Of a DNA stretch of 64,000 nucleotides, positions 26,174 through 34,625 are shown piece after piece. The DNA is from Rhodothermales bacterium (GTDB lineage Bacteria > Bacteroidota > Rhodothermia > Rhodothermales > JANQRZ01): the NCBI GenBank assembly GCA_028284265.1, contig JANQRZ010000003.1, positions 310,001 to 374,000 of the forward strand, in the 5' to 3' direction. Position numbers and translations under genes: made by a program. The first letter of the stretch is position 1; each line of letters opens with the position of its first letter. A model generated the notes under the pieces. That model was not told the origin of the DNA, ran no database searches, and saw nothing but the letters and a program-made list of their open reading frames with translations.

Positions 26174-28237
26174 GTGGCCCGCCGCTTCGTCCTCAAAAAA
26201 GAGCCAGCACCCGTTGCCTCGTCGAACCTGACGATCGACTACGCAGGCGAGCTGAACGAGCAGCAGCACGCCGCCGCAACGGCGGGGCCGGGGCCGGTCC
26301 TCATCGTGGCCGGGGCCGGGACGGGTAAGACGCGGACGCTCGTCTACCGTGTGGCCTACCTCATCGAGACGGGTGCACGGCCCGAGGAGATTCTGCTGCT
26401 GACCTTCACCCGGCGAGCCGCACGGGAGATGCTTGGTCGGGCGAGCCTTCTACTCGACGGGCGATGCGAGCGAGTGCGCGGCGGGACGTTCCACGCCTTC
26501 TGCCTCCAGATTCTCCGTCGGTACGCCGAGTCGGTCGGCTACCCCAAGAGCTTTACGATCCTCGATGCGAGCGATGCCGCCGATGTGATCGACCTGCTGC
26601 GGAGTGAGCGTGGGCTGCACCGCTCGAAGAAACGGTTTCCGAAGAAGCGAACCCTGCAAAACCTCTACTCCGCCGCCGCGAACCGGGGCCTCGACCTTGC
26701 CGATGTGCTGGAGCAGACCTATCCGCAGTTCCTCATCCACCTCGACGAGATCGACGACCTCGCCCGTGCCTTCGCGGAGTACAAGCGGCGACACGGGCTG
26801 GTCGATTACGACGATCTGCTTGCGCTTACGGTCGAACTCTTGGAGACGGATGAGGCCGTGCGCAAGAAGGTCGCGGGTGCGTGCCGGTGGGTGCTGGTCG
26901 ATGAGTACCAGGACACCAACCGCTTGCAGGCGCGGCTCGTCGAGTTGTTCGCCAGCGAGCACGGCAACGTCACGGCGGTCGGCGACGACGCGCAGAGCAT
27001 CTACCGTTTCCGCGGGGCCGACGTGGGCAACATCCTCGCCTTCCCCGACACGTTCCCCGGCACGCGCCTCTTCAAGCTCGAACAGAACTACCGCTCGACC
27101 CAGCCGATCCTCGACCTCGCCAACTTTGTCCTCCAACGGGCGAAGCGGAAGTACGAGAAGCACCTCTACACCGAGAAGACGACCGGTGAGAAGCCCGGCC
27201 TCATCGCTGCGCCGGACGACCGCTGGCAGAGCCGGTTCGTGTGCGACATGCTGCTCCAGCTCCGCGAGGAGGGGACCACGCTCAACCAGATGGCGGTCCT
27301 GTTTCGGAGCGGCTACAACTCCTACGACCTCGAAGTCGAGCTCGACCGGCGACGGATTCCGTTCGTCAAGTACGGCGGGCTGAAGCTGACCGAGGCGGCG
27401 CATATCAAAGACGTAGTCGCGCACCTCCGGGTCGCCGAGAACCCGCTCGACGTGGTCGCTTGGAACCGGGTGCTGAAGCTGATCGAAGGGATTGGGCCGA
27501 GGACGGCGCAGGACTTGGTGGAGTGGGTGCTCGCAGCGGAGCAGCCCTATACGCTTGCCGCGCCTGCCGTCTCGCCGCGCTTCGCGGCTCGCCTCCGCCA
27601 ACTCGGCGAGTTGTTACAGCGGATGCGCGCCGACGATATCCCGCTCCCGGCACAGGTCGAGTTGCTGCTTCAGTATTACCAGCCGACGCTGGAGCAGGTC
27701 TACTTTGAGGATCATCCCAAGCGGGCACAGGACCTAGAGAGCTTCGCCGGGATCGTTGAGGGGCATCGCAGCCGCGCCGCCCTGCTCGAATCGCTCGCGC
27801 TCGACCCCATCGACCTGACGGCGACGGACGTGGAGGGGACGCACAAGGACGAAGCCCCGCTCATCCTCTCAACGATCCACAGCGCGAAGGGGCTGGAGTT
27901 CGACACCGTCTTTCTAATTCAGGCGCTCGACGGGATTCTCCCGAGCCAGTATGCGGCCAAGAGCGACGAGGAGTTGGACGAAGAACTCCGGCTCCTCTAC
28001 GTCGCTCTCACCCGCGCCGAGCGCAACCTGTTCGTGAGCTACCCGACGGTGCAGTATCGCCGCCGCGCCGGGGACTTTTTCACCAACCCCAGCCGCTTCC
28101 TCGCCGACGTACCGGAGCGCCTACTGGAGCCGTGGACGCTTGCCGAGGAAGACGAGGCCGAGCCAGCCCAACTCGAAGCGCCTGCCCGCCCTCAACTCCC
28201 GCCCGCCCGCGACACCAGCGATGGCCTTCCGTTCTGA
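26174..28237 (+). CDS. UvrD/Rep-type superfamily 1A DNA helicase
   Basis: About 687 aa from GTG 26174 (a longer frame starts at 26093, but its leader is low-complexity intergenic DNA). SF1A motifs in order: Q motif LNEQQHAAA, Walker A VAGAGTGKTRTL, TFTRRAAREM (Ia), VLVDEYQDTNRLQ (II), VGDDAQSIYRFRGAD (III), LEQNYRSTQPIL (IV), LSTIHSAKGLEFDTVFLI (V) and RLLYVALTRAERNLFV (VI). This is the helicase core of UvrD, PcrA and Rep, used in repair and replication restart. The C-terminal 50 aa are acidic and Pro-rich. At 687 aa it is shorter than typical UvrD; which orthologue it is cannot be settled here. Confidence 0.93.
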   Translation: MARRFVLKKEPAPVASSNLTIDYAGELNEQQHAAATAGPGPVLIVAGAGTGKTRTLVYRVAYLIETGARPEEILLLTFTRRAAREMLGRASLLLDGRCERVRGGTFHAFCLQILRRYAESVGYPKSFTILDASDAADVIDLLRSERGLHRSKKRFPKKRTLQNLYSAAANRGLDLADVLEQTYPQFLIHLDEIDDLARAFAEYKRRHGLVDYDDLLALTVELLETDEAVRKKVAGACRWVLVDEYQDTNRLQARLVELFASEHGNVTAVGDDAQSIYRFRGADVGNILAFPDTFPGTRLFKLEQNYRSTQPILDLANFVLQRAKRKYEKHLYTEKTTGEKPGLIAAPDDRWQSRFVCDMLLQLREEGTTLNQMAVLFRSGYNSYDLEVELDRRRIPFVKYGGLKLTEAAHIKDVVAHLRVAENPLDVVAWNRVLKLIEGIGPRTAQDLVEWVLAAEQPYTLAAPAVSPRFAARLRQLGELLQRMRADDIPLPAQVELLLQYYQPTLEQVYFEDHPKRAQDLESFAGIVEGHRSRAALLESLALDPIDLTATDVEGTHKDEAPLILSTIHSAKGLEFDTVFLIQALDGILPSQYAAKSDEELDEELRLLYVALTRAERNLFVSYPTVQYRRRAGDFFTNPSRFLADVPERLLEPWTLAEEDEAEPAQLEAPARPQLPPARDTSDGLPF

Positions 28238-28246
28238 GCAACGCTT

Positions 28247-28341
28247 TCATTGCGAGAAGCCGAAGGCGACGAAGCAATCTCCTCAGGGTTAGCTACCGTC
28301 AGGAGATTGCCACGTCGGCGCTACGCACCTCCTCGCAATGA
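28247..28341. repeat. Intergenic hairpin repeat, copy A
   Basis: Outer arms TCATTGCGAG and CTCGCAATGA are exact complements, and inner arms CAATCTCCT and AGGAGATTG also pair, giving a long imperfect hairpin of 95 bp. It is related to the copies at 30287 and 61652. Such CATTGCGAG/CATTCCGAG hairpins are dispersed repeats in several bacterial genomes. Confidence 0.7.
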
Positions 28342-28445
28342 CAGGTGGTTTTGAACGAGGTGGTGGCGGTTGTATTCTTCGGGCAGACCCCCTGTCGCGC
28401 TTGCACTTGCTCGGGACGAGTCCCTTCGCAAGAGGTTGCGCGTGA

Positions 28446-28468
28446 CTGTCCCCCTTCGAGGGGGACAG
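28446..28468. terminator. Perfect 9-bp stem hairpin followed by TTTT
   Basis: CTGTCCCCC pairs with GGGGGACAG around a TTCGA loop, followed by CTTTTCG on the plus strand. It could terminate transcription from the helicase gene upstream, or be a small dispersed repeat like the one at 37691. It lies only 24 bp before the GNAT start. Confidence 0.45.
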
Positions 28469-28491
28469 CTTTTCGTGTCTTGAACGGAGTG

Positions 28492-28980
28492 ATGGCACGG
28501 AAAGCGGGGGTACCACGAAACGCGCTCATCGTGCAAACCACAACCGAACCCGGCACTGTCCACGTCGCCCGCGTGGAGATGGACGACTTTCCCACGATCC
28601 GGCGGCTCAACCGCACGATCTTCGGCGAGGCGCGCGTCATCAATCAGCTCGACCGGCGCGACCTGCTGCTGTTCCTCGCGTGGCTCGACGGCGAGCCGGT
28701 CGGGTTCAAGGTGGGCTATGGGTTGAGCGAGTCGATCTACTACAGCGCGAAGGGCGGGGTGCTCGAAGCCTGCCGGGGCAAGGGCATCGCACGGGCGCTG
28801 CTGCACGCGATGGAGCACGAGGCGCGGGTGCTCGGCTACCAGCGCTTCGCCTACGACACCTTCCCCAATATGCACCCCGGCATGACCGTCCTCGGGCTGC
28901 GCGAGGGCTTCGCCGTCACCGCCGCCGGGTACAACGCGACCTACCAGGACTACCGCATCCGGTTCGAAAAGGAGCTTTAG
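28492..28980 (+). CDS. GNAT-family N-acetyltransferase
   Basis: A protein of 162 aa from ATG 28492. The fold is standard: an N-terminal VARVEMDDFPTIRRLNRTIF segment, beta strands LLFLAWLDGEPVGFKVGYG, and the acetyl-CoA pyrophosphate loop ACRGKGIARALLHAM (R/QxxGxG/A pattern), then VLGYQRFAYDTFPNM and a C-terminal strand. The substrate cannot be inferred. The longer open frame upstream (from 28345) consists of the repeat and hairpin region and is rejected as start. The gene is followed by the ABC permease after 68 bp. Confidence 0.8.
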   Translation: MARKAGVPRNALIVQTTTEPGTVHVARVEMDDFPTIRRLNRTIFGEARVINQLDRRDLLLFLAWLDGEPVGFKVGYGLSESIYYSAKGGVLEACRGKGIARALLHAMEHEARVLGYQRFAYDTFPNMHPGMTVLGLREGFAVTAAGYNATYQDYRIRFEKEL

Positions 28981-29048
28981 GGCGCAACTCCGGCTCGGCT
29001 CGGTCGTAGGCGTTTCCATCTGCCAATTCTCGCTCGACCTGCCTGCCG

Positions 29049-30281
29049 TTGCGAACTGCCCTCCTCGAATTCGCCGAAGGTCTCCGCATCGCGCTCCGCG
29101 CGATTTGGGCCAACAAGCTCCGGGCGGTCCTGACCACGCTCGGCATCATCATCGGCATCGTCTCCGTCACGGCGATGTTCACCACCATCAACGGCATCGA
29201 GCGCGGGTTCGACCGCTCGATGGCGATGCTCGGGACCAACACGCTCTCGATCGACAAGAACCCGCAGACGTTCGAGAACGACTGGTGGCGCTACATCAAC
29301 CGCCCGCCGATCACCCGCGACATCGCCGAAGCCATCGAGGAGCAATCGCGCTACGCGGTCGCAGTGGCCCCGGCCGTCGGGACGGTGCGCGGGGTGCAGT
29401 ACCAAGACCGCGAGCTATCGACCGTCTTCATCCGTGGCTCCACGCCGTCCATCGCCGACATCAACAGTCTTAACCTGTCTGCCGGTCGGTTCTATGGCGA
29501 AATTGAGGAGCGGTCGGGGCGGCCCGTGTGCATCATCGGGCAGGACGTAGCCGAAGCGTTGTTCCCAAACGAGACGCCGGTCGGCAAACGCATCCGGGTC
29601 GGTGGAACGCGGATGGAAGTGCTCGGCGTTTTGGAGAAGCAGGGCAAGTTCCTCGGCCTCGTCTCGTTCGACAATCAGGTGACGATGCCGCTCTCAGTCT
29701 TCGAGAACGCCTTTGGTCTCAGCCAGTGGCGGCAGATTTCGGTGCAGGTCAAGGTGGACGAAGCCGAGAACATGGTCGCCGCTGAGGACGAGTTGACAGG
29801 CATCGTCCGCGCCGTGCGCGGCCTTGACCCGATGGAAGAAGACAACTTTGCCATCAACCGCAACGATTCCTTCGCCACGCAAATCTCCGGCGTCAAGGCG
29901 GCGATCTACGGGGTGGGGCTGTTCCTCACGGGCCTCGCGCTGCTCGTGGGTGGGATCGGGGTCATGAACATTATGTTCGTCTCGGTCCGCGAGCGGACGC
30001 GCGAGATTGGCATCCGAAAAGCCGTCGGAGCCAGCCGCCGGGCGATCCTGACGCAGTTCCTCCTCGAAGCCGTCGTGGTGTGTATGATCGGCGGGGTGAT
30101 CGGGGTTGCGCTATCATTCTTGGTGACGCAGGCCATCAATTCCGTCTTTACCGCTGTGCTTTCTCCCGGTACCGTCGCACTCGCCTTCGGCATCTGCGTG
30201 GGCGTCGGCGTGTTCTTCGGGTTTATCCCAGCGTGGGCCGCCGCCCGCAGCCGCCCGATTGAGTCGCTTCGCTATGAATAG
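29049..30281 (+). CDS. MacB-type ABC transporter permease 1
   Basis: A protein of 410 aa starting at a TTG (no closer ATG). Layout: one N-terminal transmembrane helix (LRAVLTTLGIIIGIVSVTAM), a periplasmic MacB_PCD domain of about 220 aa, then three C-terminal helices with the FtsX signature GIGVMNIMFVSVRERTREIGIRKAVGASRRAI. MacB/LolCE-type systems move lipoproteins, peptides or toxins using mechanotransmission without passing substrate through the membrane. No ATP-binding partner is encoded nearby, so it must be supplied from elsewhere. It is paired with a same-length paralogue 111 bp downstream. Confidence 0.85.
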   Translation: MRTALLEFAEGLRIALRAIWANKLRAVLTTLGIIIGIVSVTAMFTTINGIERGFDRSMAMLGTNTLSIDKNPQTFENDWWRYINRPPITRDIAEAIEEQSRYAVAVAPAVGTVRGVQYQDRELSTVFIRGSTPSIADINSLNLSAGRFYGEIEERSGRPVCIIGQDVAEALFPNETPVGKRIRVGGTRMEVLGVLEKQGKFLGLVSFDNQVTMPLSVFENAFGLSQWRQISVQVKVDEAENMVAAEDELTGIVRAVRGLDPMEEDNFAINRNDSFATQISGVKAAIYGVGLFLTGLALLVGGIGVMNIMFVSVRERTREIGIRKAVGASRRAILTQFLLEAVVVCMIGGVIGVALSFLVTQAINSVFTAVLSPGTVALAFGICVGVGVFFGFIPAWAAARSRPIESLRYE

Positions 30282-30286
30282 CACGC

Positions 30287-30374
30287 TGTCACCTCGACGA
30301 CCGAAGGGAGGAGAGGTCTCCTGCGTTCGCAGGCTCTTCGGCGATGGAGATTCCTCGCTGCGCTCGGAATGACA
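30287..30374. repeat. Intergenic hairpin repeat, copy B
   Basis: It fills nearly all the gap between the two ABC permease genes. It starts TGTCACCTCGACGA and ends TCGCTGCGCTCGGAATGACA, with GAGGTCTCC and GGAGATTCC near the centre. Same family as copies A and C. Confidence 0.65.
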
Positions 30375-30392
30375 GGTTAAAACTGGTAGCCG

Positions 30393-31625
30393 ATGCTCCT
30401 ATTTGAATACCTCCGCATGGCGCTCGAATCGCTGAAGAGCAACAAGCTCCGCAGCGCGCTGACGCTCCTCGGCATCGTGATCGGTGTGTTCTCGGTGATC
30501 GCAGCGGTGACAGCGGTGCAGGTAATCGACGTGTATTTCAACGATACCTTCCGCGGGATGGGGGCCAACACATTCTATGTCACCAAGGTGAACCGGAGCG
30601 GGATCAACGTGGGGCCGATGGACCGGAGCCTCCGCAACCGACCCAACCTCACCTATGAAGACATGGAACGGCTCCGCCGCCGCGCCGATCTGCCGCTCTC
30701 GATTGCGCCCGACGGGTGGTTCGGGCAGCACGCCGTGAAGTACGGCGGCGAGGAGACCGACCCGACCATCGGTTTGCGCGGCGTCAATCAGGATTGGGCG
30801 ATCAACAACGGATTCGAGATCGAGGAAGGCCGGTTCCTGACCGAAGACGATGTGCGTTCGGCACGTCCGGTCGTGGTGCTCGGTGCGCCCATCGTCAAGC
30901 GGCTGTTCGACGTGGAGCAGGCCGTTGGCAAGACGGTTCGCATTGACGGGCGGCGCTTCAAGGTGGTCGGCACGTTCGTGGAGAAGGGAGCCTTCCTCGG
31001 TGACACGCCGGACGACCATGTGATGGCTCCCATCACCCGACTGTTCGACATCTACGGCGAGCCGACCCGGAATATCTCCTACGATGTGCGCGCCCCGAGT
31101 GCGCCGATGCTTCAGGCGACTATCGACCAAGTGACGGGCCACCTCCGCGTGATCCGGGGCGTCGCGCCACAGGATGAAGACAACTTCGATGTGGTCACGA
31201 ACGATGCCATGCGCGGGCCGATGGAGTCGTTCACCGCCACGCTCACCATGGGGGGGGCGGCGATTGGGTTGATCGCGCTGCTTGCTGCTGGGATCGGAAT
31301 CATGAACATCATGCTCGTCAGCGTGACCGAGCGGACGCGCGAGATCGGTATCCGCAAGTCGCTCGGCGCGACGCGGCGCGACATCCTGAGTCAGTTTCTT
31401 CTGGAGGCAGTCTTCCTCTGTCAGATCGGGGGCCTCGTCGGGATCGGTCTCGGCATCCTCGGGGGGAATATGCTCGCATTCTCGTTCGACCTGCGGGCGA
31501 CATTCCCGCTGATGTGGGCGATCCTCGGCGTTGTTGGTGTGACGGTGATCGCGCTCATCTTCGGGGTCTACCCGGCCTACAAGGCGGCGCGCCTGAATCC
31601 CATCGAAGCGCTGCGGTATGAGTAG
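30393..31625 (+). CDS. MacB-type ABC transporter permease 2
   Basis: A protein of 410 aa, the same length and layout as its upstream neighbour: an N-terminal helix (LRSALTLLGIVIGVFSVIAAV), a periplasmic MacB_PCD domain and three C-terminal helices with GIGIMNIMLVSVTERTREIGIRKSLGATRRDI. The C-terminal signatures of the two are very alike while the periplasmic domains differ, fitting a duplication that gave a heterodimeric permease, as in LolC/LolE. The ATG at 30393 begins MLLFEYLRMALESL. No ATPase gene is adjacent. The dispersed hairpin between the genes could modulate their relative expression. Confidence 0.85.
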   Translation: MLLFEYLRMALESLKSNKLRSALTLLGIVIGVFSVIAAVTAVQVIDVYFNDTFRGMGANTFYVTKVNRSGINVGPMDRSLRNRPNLTYEDMERLRRRADLPLSIAPDGWFGQHAVKYGGEETDPTIGLRGVNQDWAINNGFEIEEGRFLTEDDVRSARPVVVLGAPIVKRLFDVEQAVGKTVRIDGRRFKVVGTFVEKGAFLGDTPDDHVMAPITRLFDIYGEPTRNISYDVRAPSAPMLQATIDQVTGHLRVIRGVAPQDEDNFDVVTNDAMRGPMESFTATLTMGGAAIGLIALLAAGIGIMNIMLVSVTERTREIGIRKSLGATRRDILSQFLLEAVFLCQIGGLVGIGLGILGGNMLAFSFDLRATFPLMWAILGVVGVTVIALIFGVYPAYKAARLNPIEALRYE

Positions 31626-31640
31626 CGTTTCTCGTTCTTT

Positions 31641-31711
31641 GTTTCTAGTTTCTCGTTGTTCTTTTCAGCGAGGCCGATAGTGGACCAAACGAGAAACGAG
31701 AAACTAGAAAC
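31641..31711. repeat. 17-bp inverted repeat spanning the rpiA start
   Basis: GTTTCTAGTTTCTCGTT (31641-31657) is the exact complement of 31695-31711. The left arm is in the gap, the right arm is inside the first codons of rpiA. Both arms sit in longer GTTTCTCGTT or AACGAGAAAC repeats. It could fold as an mRNA hairpin masking the start codon. Confidence 0.65.
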
Positions 31712-32408
31712 TAGAAACCCGAAGGAAGTCGTTGGAGAAGCCGCCGCTGCGCTAGTCGAGAGTGGGATGCGGCTCGGCCTCGGGACTGGCTCTACGACGG
31801 CGCATGCCCTCCGCGAAATCGGACAGCGCATCGCGGACGAGGGTCTCGGTGTGGTCGGCGTCCCGACCTCGTTCGCTGCCGAACGCCTCGCCCGAGAATA
31901 CAGTATTCCGCTCGTCACGCTCGATGAGGTAGACGCGCTCGACCTCGCGCTCGACGGTGCCGACGAGGTGGCGGTCGATGGCGCTGGGGCGATCCACCTC
32001 ATCAAGGGGCGCGGCGCGGCACACACGCGGGAAAAGGTCGTGGCCTCCGCTGCCGGGCGGTTTGTGGTCCTCATCGACCCGTCGAAGGAAGTAGATCAAC
32101 TTGGGTCGAAGATGCCCGTGCCGGTCGAGGTGCTGCCGTTTGCCATAGCGCCGGTCGAACGAATGCTACGCGACCTCGGCGGCGAGCCGGTGCTGCGGAT
32201 GGGGGAGAAGAAGGACGGCCCGGTCGTGACCGATCAGGGCTTCTGGATTCTCGACACCCGGTTTGCGGGCATTGCCGATCCCGGTGTGCTGAATGCTGCG
32301 ATCCGTGCGATCCCCGGTGTCCTCGACCATGGCCTGTTCATCGGGATGGCGACCGACGTACTCGTCGGCGAGCCAAGCGGCGAGGTGCGGCATCTGAAGG
32401 CTCGGTAA
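31680..32408 (+). CDS. rpiA: Ribose-5-phosphate isomerase A
   Basis: About 242 aa from GTG 31680 (the start is uncertain because the leader is repeat DNA). RpiA landmarks: LGLGTGSTTAHAL (phosphate-binding), GVPTSFAAERLA, DLALDGADEVAVDG (catalytic Asp region), IKGRGAAHTREKVVA with the catalytic acid/lysine segment, and the C-terminal PGVLDHGLFIGMATDVLVG. It interconverts ribose-5-phosphate and ribulose-5-phosphate in the pentose phosphate pathway. The first ~14 residues (RNEKLETRNPK) are encoded by the inverted repeat rather than by family sequence. It is a single gene, with the superoxide dismutase 72 bp downstream. Confidence 0.93.
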   Translation: MDQTRNEKLETRNPKEVVGEAAAALVESGMRLGLGTGSTTAHALREIGQRIADEGLGVVGVPTSFAAERLAREYSIPLVTLDEVDALDLALDGADEVAVDGAGAIHLIKGRGAAHTREKVVASAAGRFVVLIDPSKEVDQLGSKMPVPVEVLPFAIAPVERMLRDLGGEPVLRMGEKKDGPVVTDQGFWILDTRFAGIADPGVLNAAIRAIPGVLDHGLFIGMATDVLVGEPSGEVRHLKAR

Positions 32409-32480
32409 AGGGGAAACGCCGGGGCGCGACGCTCGTACATCCACCGTCCGCAACCGCCAATCACCCAAGCCCTTCTCATC

Positions 32481-33095
32481 ATGGCTCAGTTCTCCCTTCC
32501 CGACCTCCCGTACGACTACGACGCCCTCGAACCGCACATCGACGAGCAGACGATGCGGATTCACCACGGCAAGCACCATCAGGGTTATACCAACAACCTC
32601 AATGCCGCGCTCGAGGGCACCGAGTGGGCCGACAAGCCCATCGAGGAGACCCTCGCCAACCTCGCTACGCTGCCTGCCGACAAGCAAACCGCTGTTCGCA
32701 ACAACGGCGGCGGCTTCTTCAACCACGCCATCTTCTGGACCATCATGTCGCCCAACGGTGGCGGCAGCCCGACCGGCGAACTGGCTGATGCCATCGACAA
32801 AGCATTCGGCTCGTTCGATGCCTTCAAGTCAGCTTTCGAGGCGGCTGCGAAGGGCCAGTTCGGTTCCGGCTGGGCATGGCTCGAAGTCGGCCAAGACGGC
32901 GGCCTTCAGGTTCACGGCCACGCCAACCAAGACAACCCGGTGATGCACGGCGCGAAGCCGATCCTTGGCATCGACGTGTGGGAGCACGCCTACTACCTGA
33001 ACTACCAGAATCGCCGTCCCGACTACGTCAGCGCGTGGTGGAATCTTGTCAACTGGGACGAGGCGAATCGGCGCTACAAGAAGTACGCATCGTAA
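32481..33095 (+). CDS. sodA: Superoxide dismutase, Mn-type by sequence
   Basis: A protein of 204 aa, normal length for Fe/Mn-SOD. Metal ligands: His in [12 protein letters not shown] (near 27), His in [10 protein letters not shown] (near 75), and Asp and His in [14 protein letters not shown] (near 161 and 165). The second-sphere Gln in ANQDNPVM and the GSGWAWL segment point to the Mn rather than the Fe class. There is no signal peptide, so it is cytoplasmic. It converts superoxide to peroxide and oxygen. A strong hairpin terminator follows 22 bp after the stop, so the gene is probably last in its transcript. Confidence 0.95.
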   Translation: MAQFSLPDLPYDYDALEPHIDEQTMRIHHGKHHQGYTNNLNAALEGTEWADKPIEETLANLATLPADKQTAVRNNGGGFFNHAIFWTIMSPNGGGSPTGELADAIDKAFGSFDAFKSAFEAAAKGQFGSGWAWLEVGQDGGLQVHGHANQDNPVMHGAKPILGIDVWEHAYYLNYQNRRPDYVSAWWNLVNWDEANRRYKKYAS

Positions 33096-33117
33096 GCCGG
33101 ATTCTCAGATCGACTCC

Positions 33118-33152
33118 AAGGGTGGCGGGCCGTGACGCTCGCCACCCTTTTC
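33118..33152 (+). terminator. Rho-independent terminator after sodA
   Basis: AAGGGTGGCG (33118-33127) pairs exactly with CGCCACCCTT (33140-33149) across a 12-base loop, running into TTTTC. Confidence 0.8.
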
Positions 33153-33296
33153 TGGTGGTACCCAATAAATGCCATGCTACGCCGAGGGCATTGAAGATAT
33201 CTCTGGCGTACATTGCGGTTAGAGCACAGCGAAAGCTCTCCCGGCTGTCACCGCCGCGTGCTCCCGTACTTCTCTCCACCAACCCACATACACGCT

Positions 33297-34166
33297 ATGA
33301 ACCGTTTAGCTACGACCGTATTTGCCCTCGCGGCGCTCCTGATGGCGGCTCCGCTCGCCACCGCACAGGACGCTGCCATGAGCAAAGTCACTGACCGGGT
33401 GCCGATGGACTTCGCCGACCGCGGCGCGCCGGAGAACGACAACATGGAAGACGCCACCCTCATCACCAACCCCGACGTCTACGAAAGCACGACCATCAAC
33501 GCCACAAGCGAGGACGGCGAAGAGAACGCCTCTTGCACCTTCGGCAGCCCTGACAACGACTCTGGGTTCTCGGTCTGGTGGTCCTACACGCCGCTCGAAA
33601 ACGGAGAGCTCACGCTCGACACCGATGGATCGCTGCTGCCCGAAGGAGCTGGGTTCACCGACACGATCATCACGATCTACCAGTTGGGTTTTGAGGTAGA
33701 CTGCAACGATGACGATCCGGGCAACACCGAGCCGGGTGACTTTACGTCCCGCATCGAGAACTTCGGCGTGGAGGCCGGTGAGGAGTACCTCATCCGCGTC
33801 TCGACCTACTCCGGTGGCGGGCGCGAAATGGGTCAGGTGCTGCTCGCGGTCGAAGGCCCAGCGGGCGAAGGCGGCGTCGCCAACGAGGCAACGGGTGCAG
33901 CCATCACGCGCCTCAGCCAGCCGTCACCGAACCCGGTCACGGCCCGTGCCGCGCTCGACCTTACCATCGGTCAGGCCCAGCGCGTCACCGTAGCGGTCTA
34001 TGACCTGCTCGGTCGCCGCGTCGCCGACCTCTTCGACGGACAACTCACGGCAGGGCAGACGCTGCCGCTCGTCTTCGAGGCCAAGGCGCTCCCGGCGGGT
34101 CTGTACGTGATCCAAGCGCGGGGCGAGGTGTTCTCCGAGACGCGCCGCGTGACCGTCGTTCGCTAG
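33297..34166 (+). CDS. Secreted protein with PPC-like domain and type IX sorting domain
   Basis: A protein of 289 aa from ATG 33297. The signal peptide ends ATAQ. Residues about 35-195 resemble a bacterial pre-peptidase C-terminal beta domain: ENDNMEDATLITNPDVYEST, WWSYTPLENGELTLDTDGS, DTIITIYQL, acidic VDCNDDDPGN, and EEYLIRVSTYSGG. The last 75 residues are a type A sorting domain (SQPSPNPVTARAALDL, VAVYDLLGRRVADLF, LPAGLYVIQARGEVF, VTVVR), which directs export by the type IX system and surface attachment or release. No enzyme domain is visible; a binding or structural role is likely. A terminator follows 23 bp later. Confidence 0.82.
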   Translation: MNRLATTVFALAALLMAAPLATAQDAAMSKVTDRVPMDFADRGAPENDNMEDATLITNPDVYESTTINATSEDGEENASCTFGSPDNDSGFSVWWSYTPLENGELTLDTDGSLLPEGAGFTDTIITIYQLGFEVDCNDDDPGNTEPGDFTSRIENFGVEAGEEYLIRVSTYSGGGREMGQVLLAVEGPAGEGGVANEATGAAITRLSQPSPNPVTARAALDLTIGQAQRVTVAVYDLLGRRVADLFDGQLTAGQTLPLVFEAKALPAGLYVIQARGEVFSETRRVTVVR

Positions 34167-34189
34167 TCGCGCGCTACGGCGTTTACAGC

Positions 34190-34229
34190 CAACAGGCGGC
34201 ATTCCATCCGGGGTGCCGCCTGTTGTTTT
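34190..34229 (+). terminator. Strong rho-independent terminator
   Basis: CAACAGGCGGCA (34190-34201) is the exact complement of TGCCGCCTGTTG (34214-34225), followed by TTTTG. It ends the sorting-domain gene. Confidence 0.85.
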
Positions 34230-34322
34230 GTAGAGCGAATATTTCTAGTCCGAGGGGGTGTGACACAGGGGTGTCGCCCGCGTGCCGTAGCCTAGGGCAT
34301 CACCCACCAACCGCCGGGTCTC

Positions 34323-34604
34323 ATGAGCTACCTCGTCGTCACCACCCTCGACATCTCCGACACCGACCGCGCCCTCGTTGAGCGCGAATTGGCCTTCCTC
34401 GGACTCCGCAAGCGGGTGGAGGGCGACCGCGAAGAGGCCGACCTTCCGCGCAACGTCTACGCCGGATTCTTCGACGGGCCGACCGCGCACGCGCTTCGCC
34501 GCCATGTGGTCGATGAGATTCGAGCAACGGTTGGGCGTATTGTCGCCGATACGCGCGTGTTGGTTTCGGTCGGTGGGCACGGCGGGCTGCGTCACGCCGC
34601 GTGA
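34323..34604 (+). CDS. Small hypothetical protein
   Basis: A protein of 93 aa from ATG 34323. It has an alpha/beta look (VVTTLDISDTDRALVERELA, then LPRNVYAGFFDGP, and VGRIVADTRVLVSVGG), with no signal or membrane segment. The compact sandwich-like pattern could be an ACT- or ferredoxin-like small domain, but I do not recognise the family. It lies 21 bp before the phosphopantetheinyl transferase gene on the same strand and may share its transcript. Confidence 0.6.
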   Translation: MSYLVVTTLDISDTDRALVERELAFLGLRKRVEGDREEADLPRNVYAGFFDGPTAHALRRHVVDEIRATVGRIVADTRVLVSVGGHGGLRHAA

Positions 34605-34625
34605 TCTCGTCTCGTTATCAGGTGC

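Noticed and set aside
28345-28491. Earlier ATG for the GNAT protein at 28.5 kb
   Set aside because: It would run through the hairpin at 28446-28468 and cysteine-rich repeat DNA that no GNAT has.
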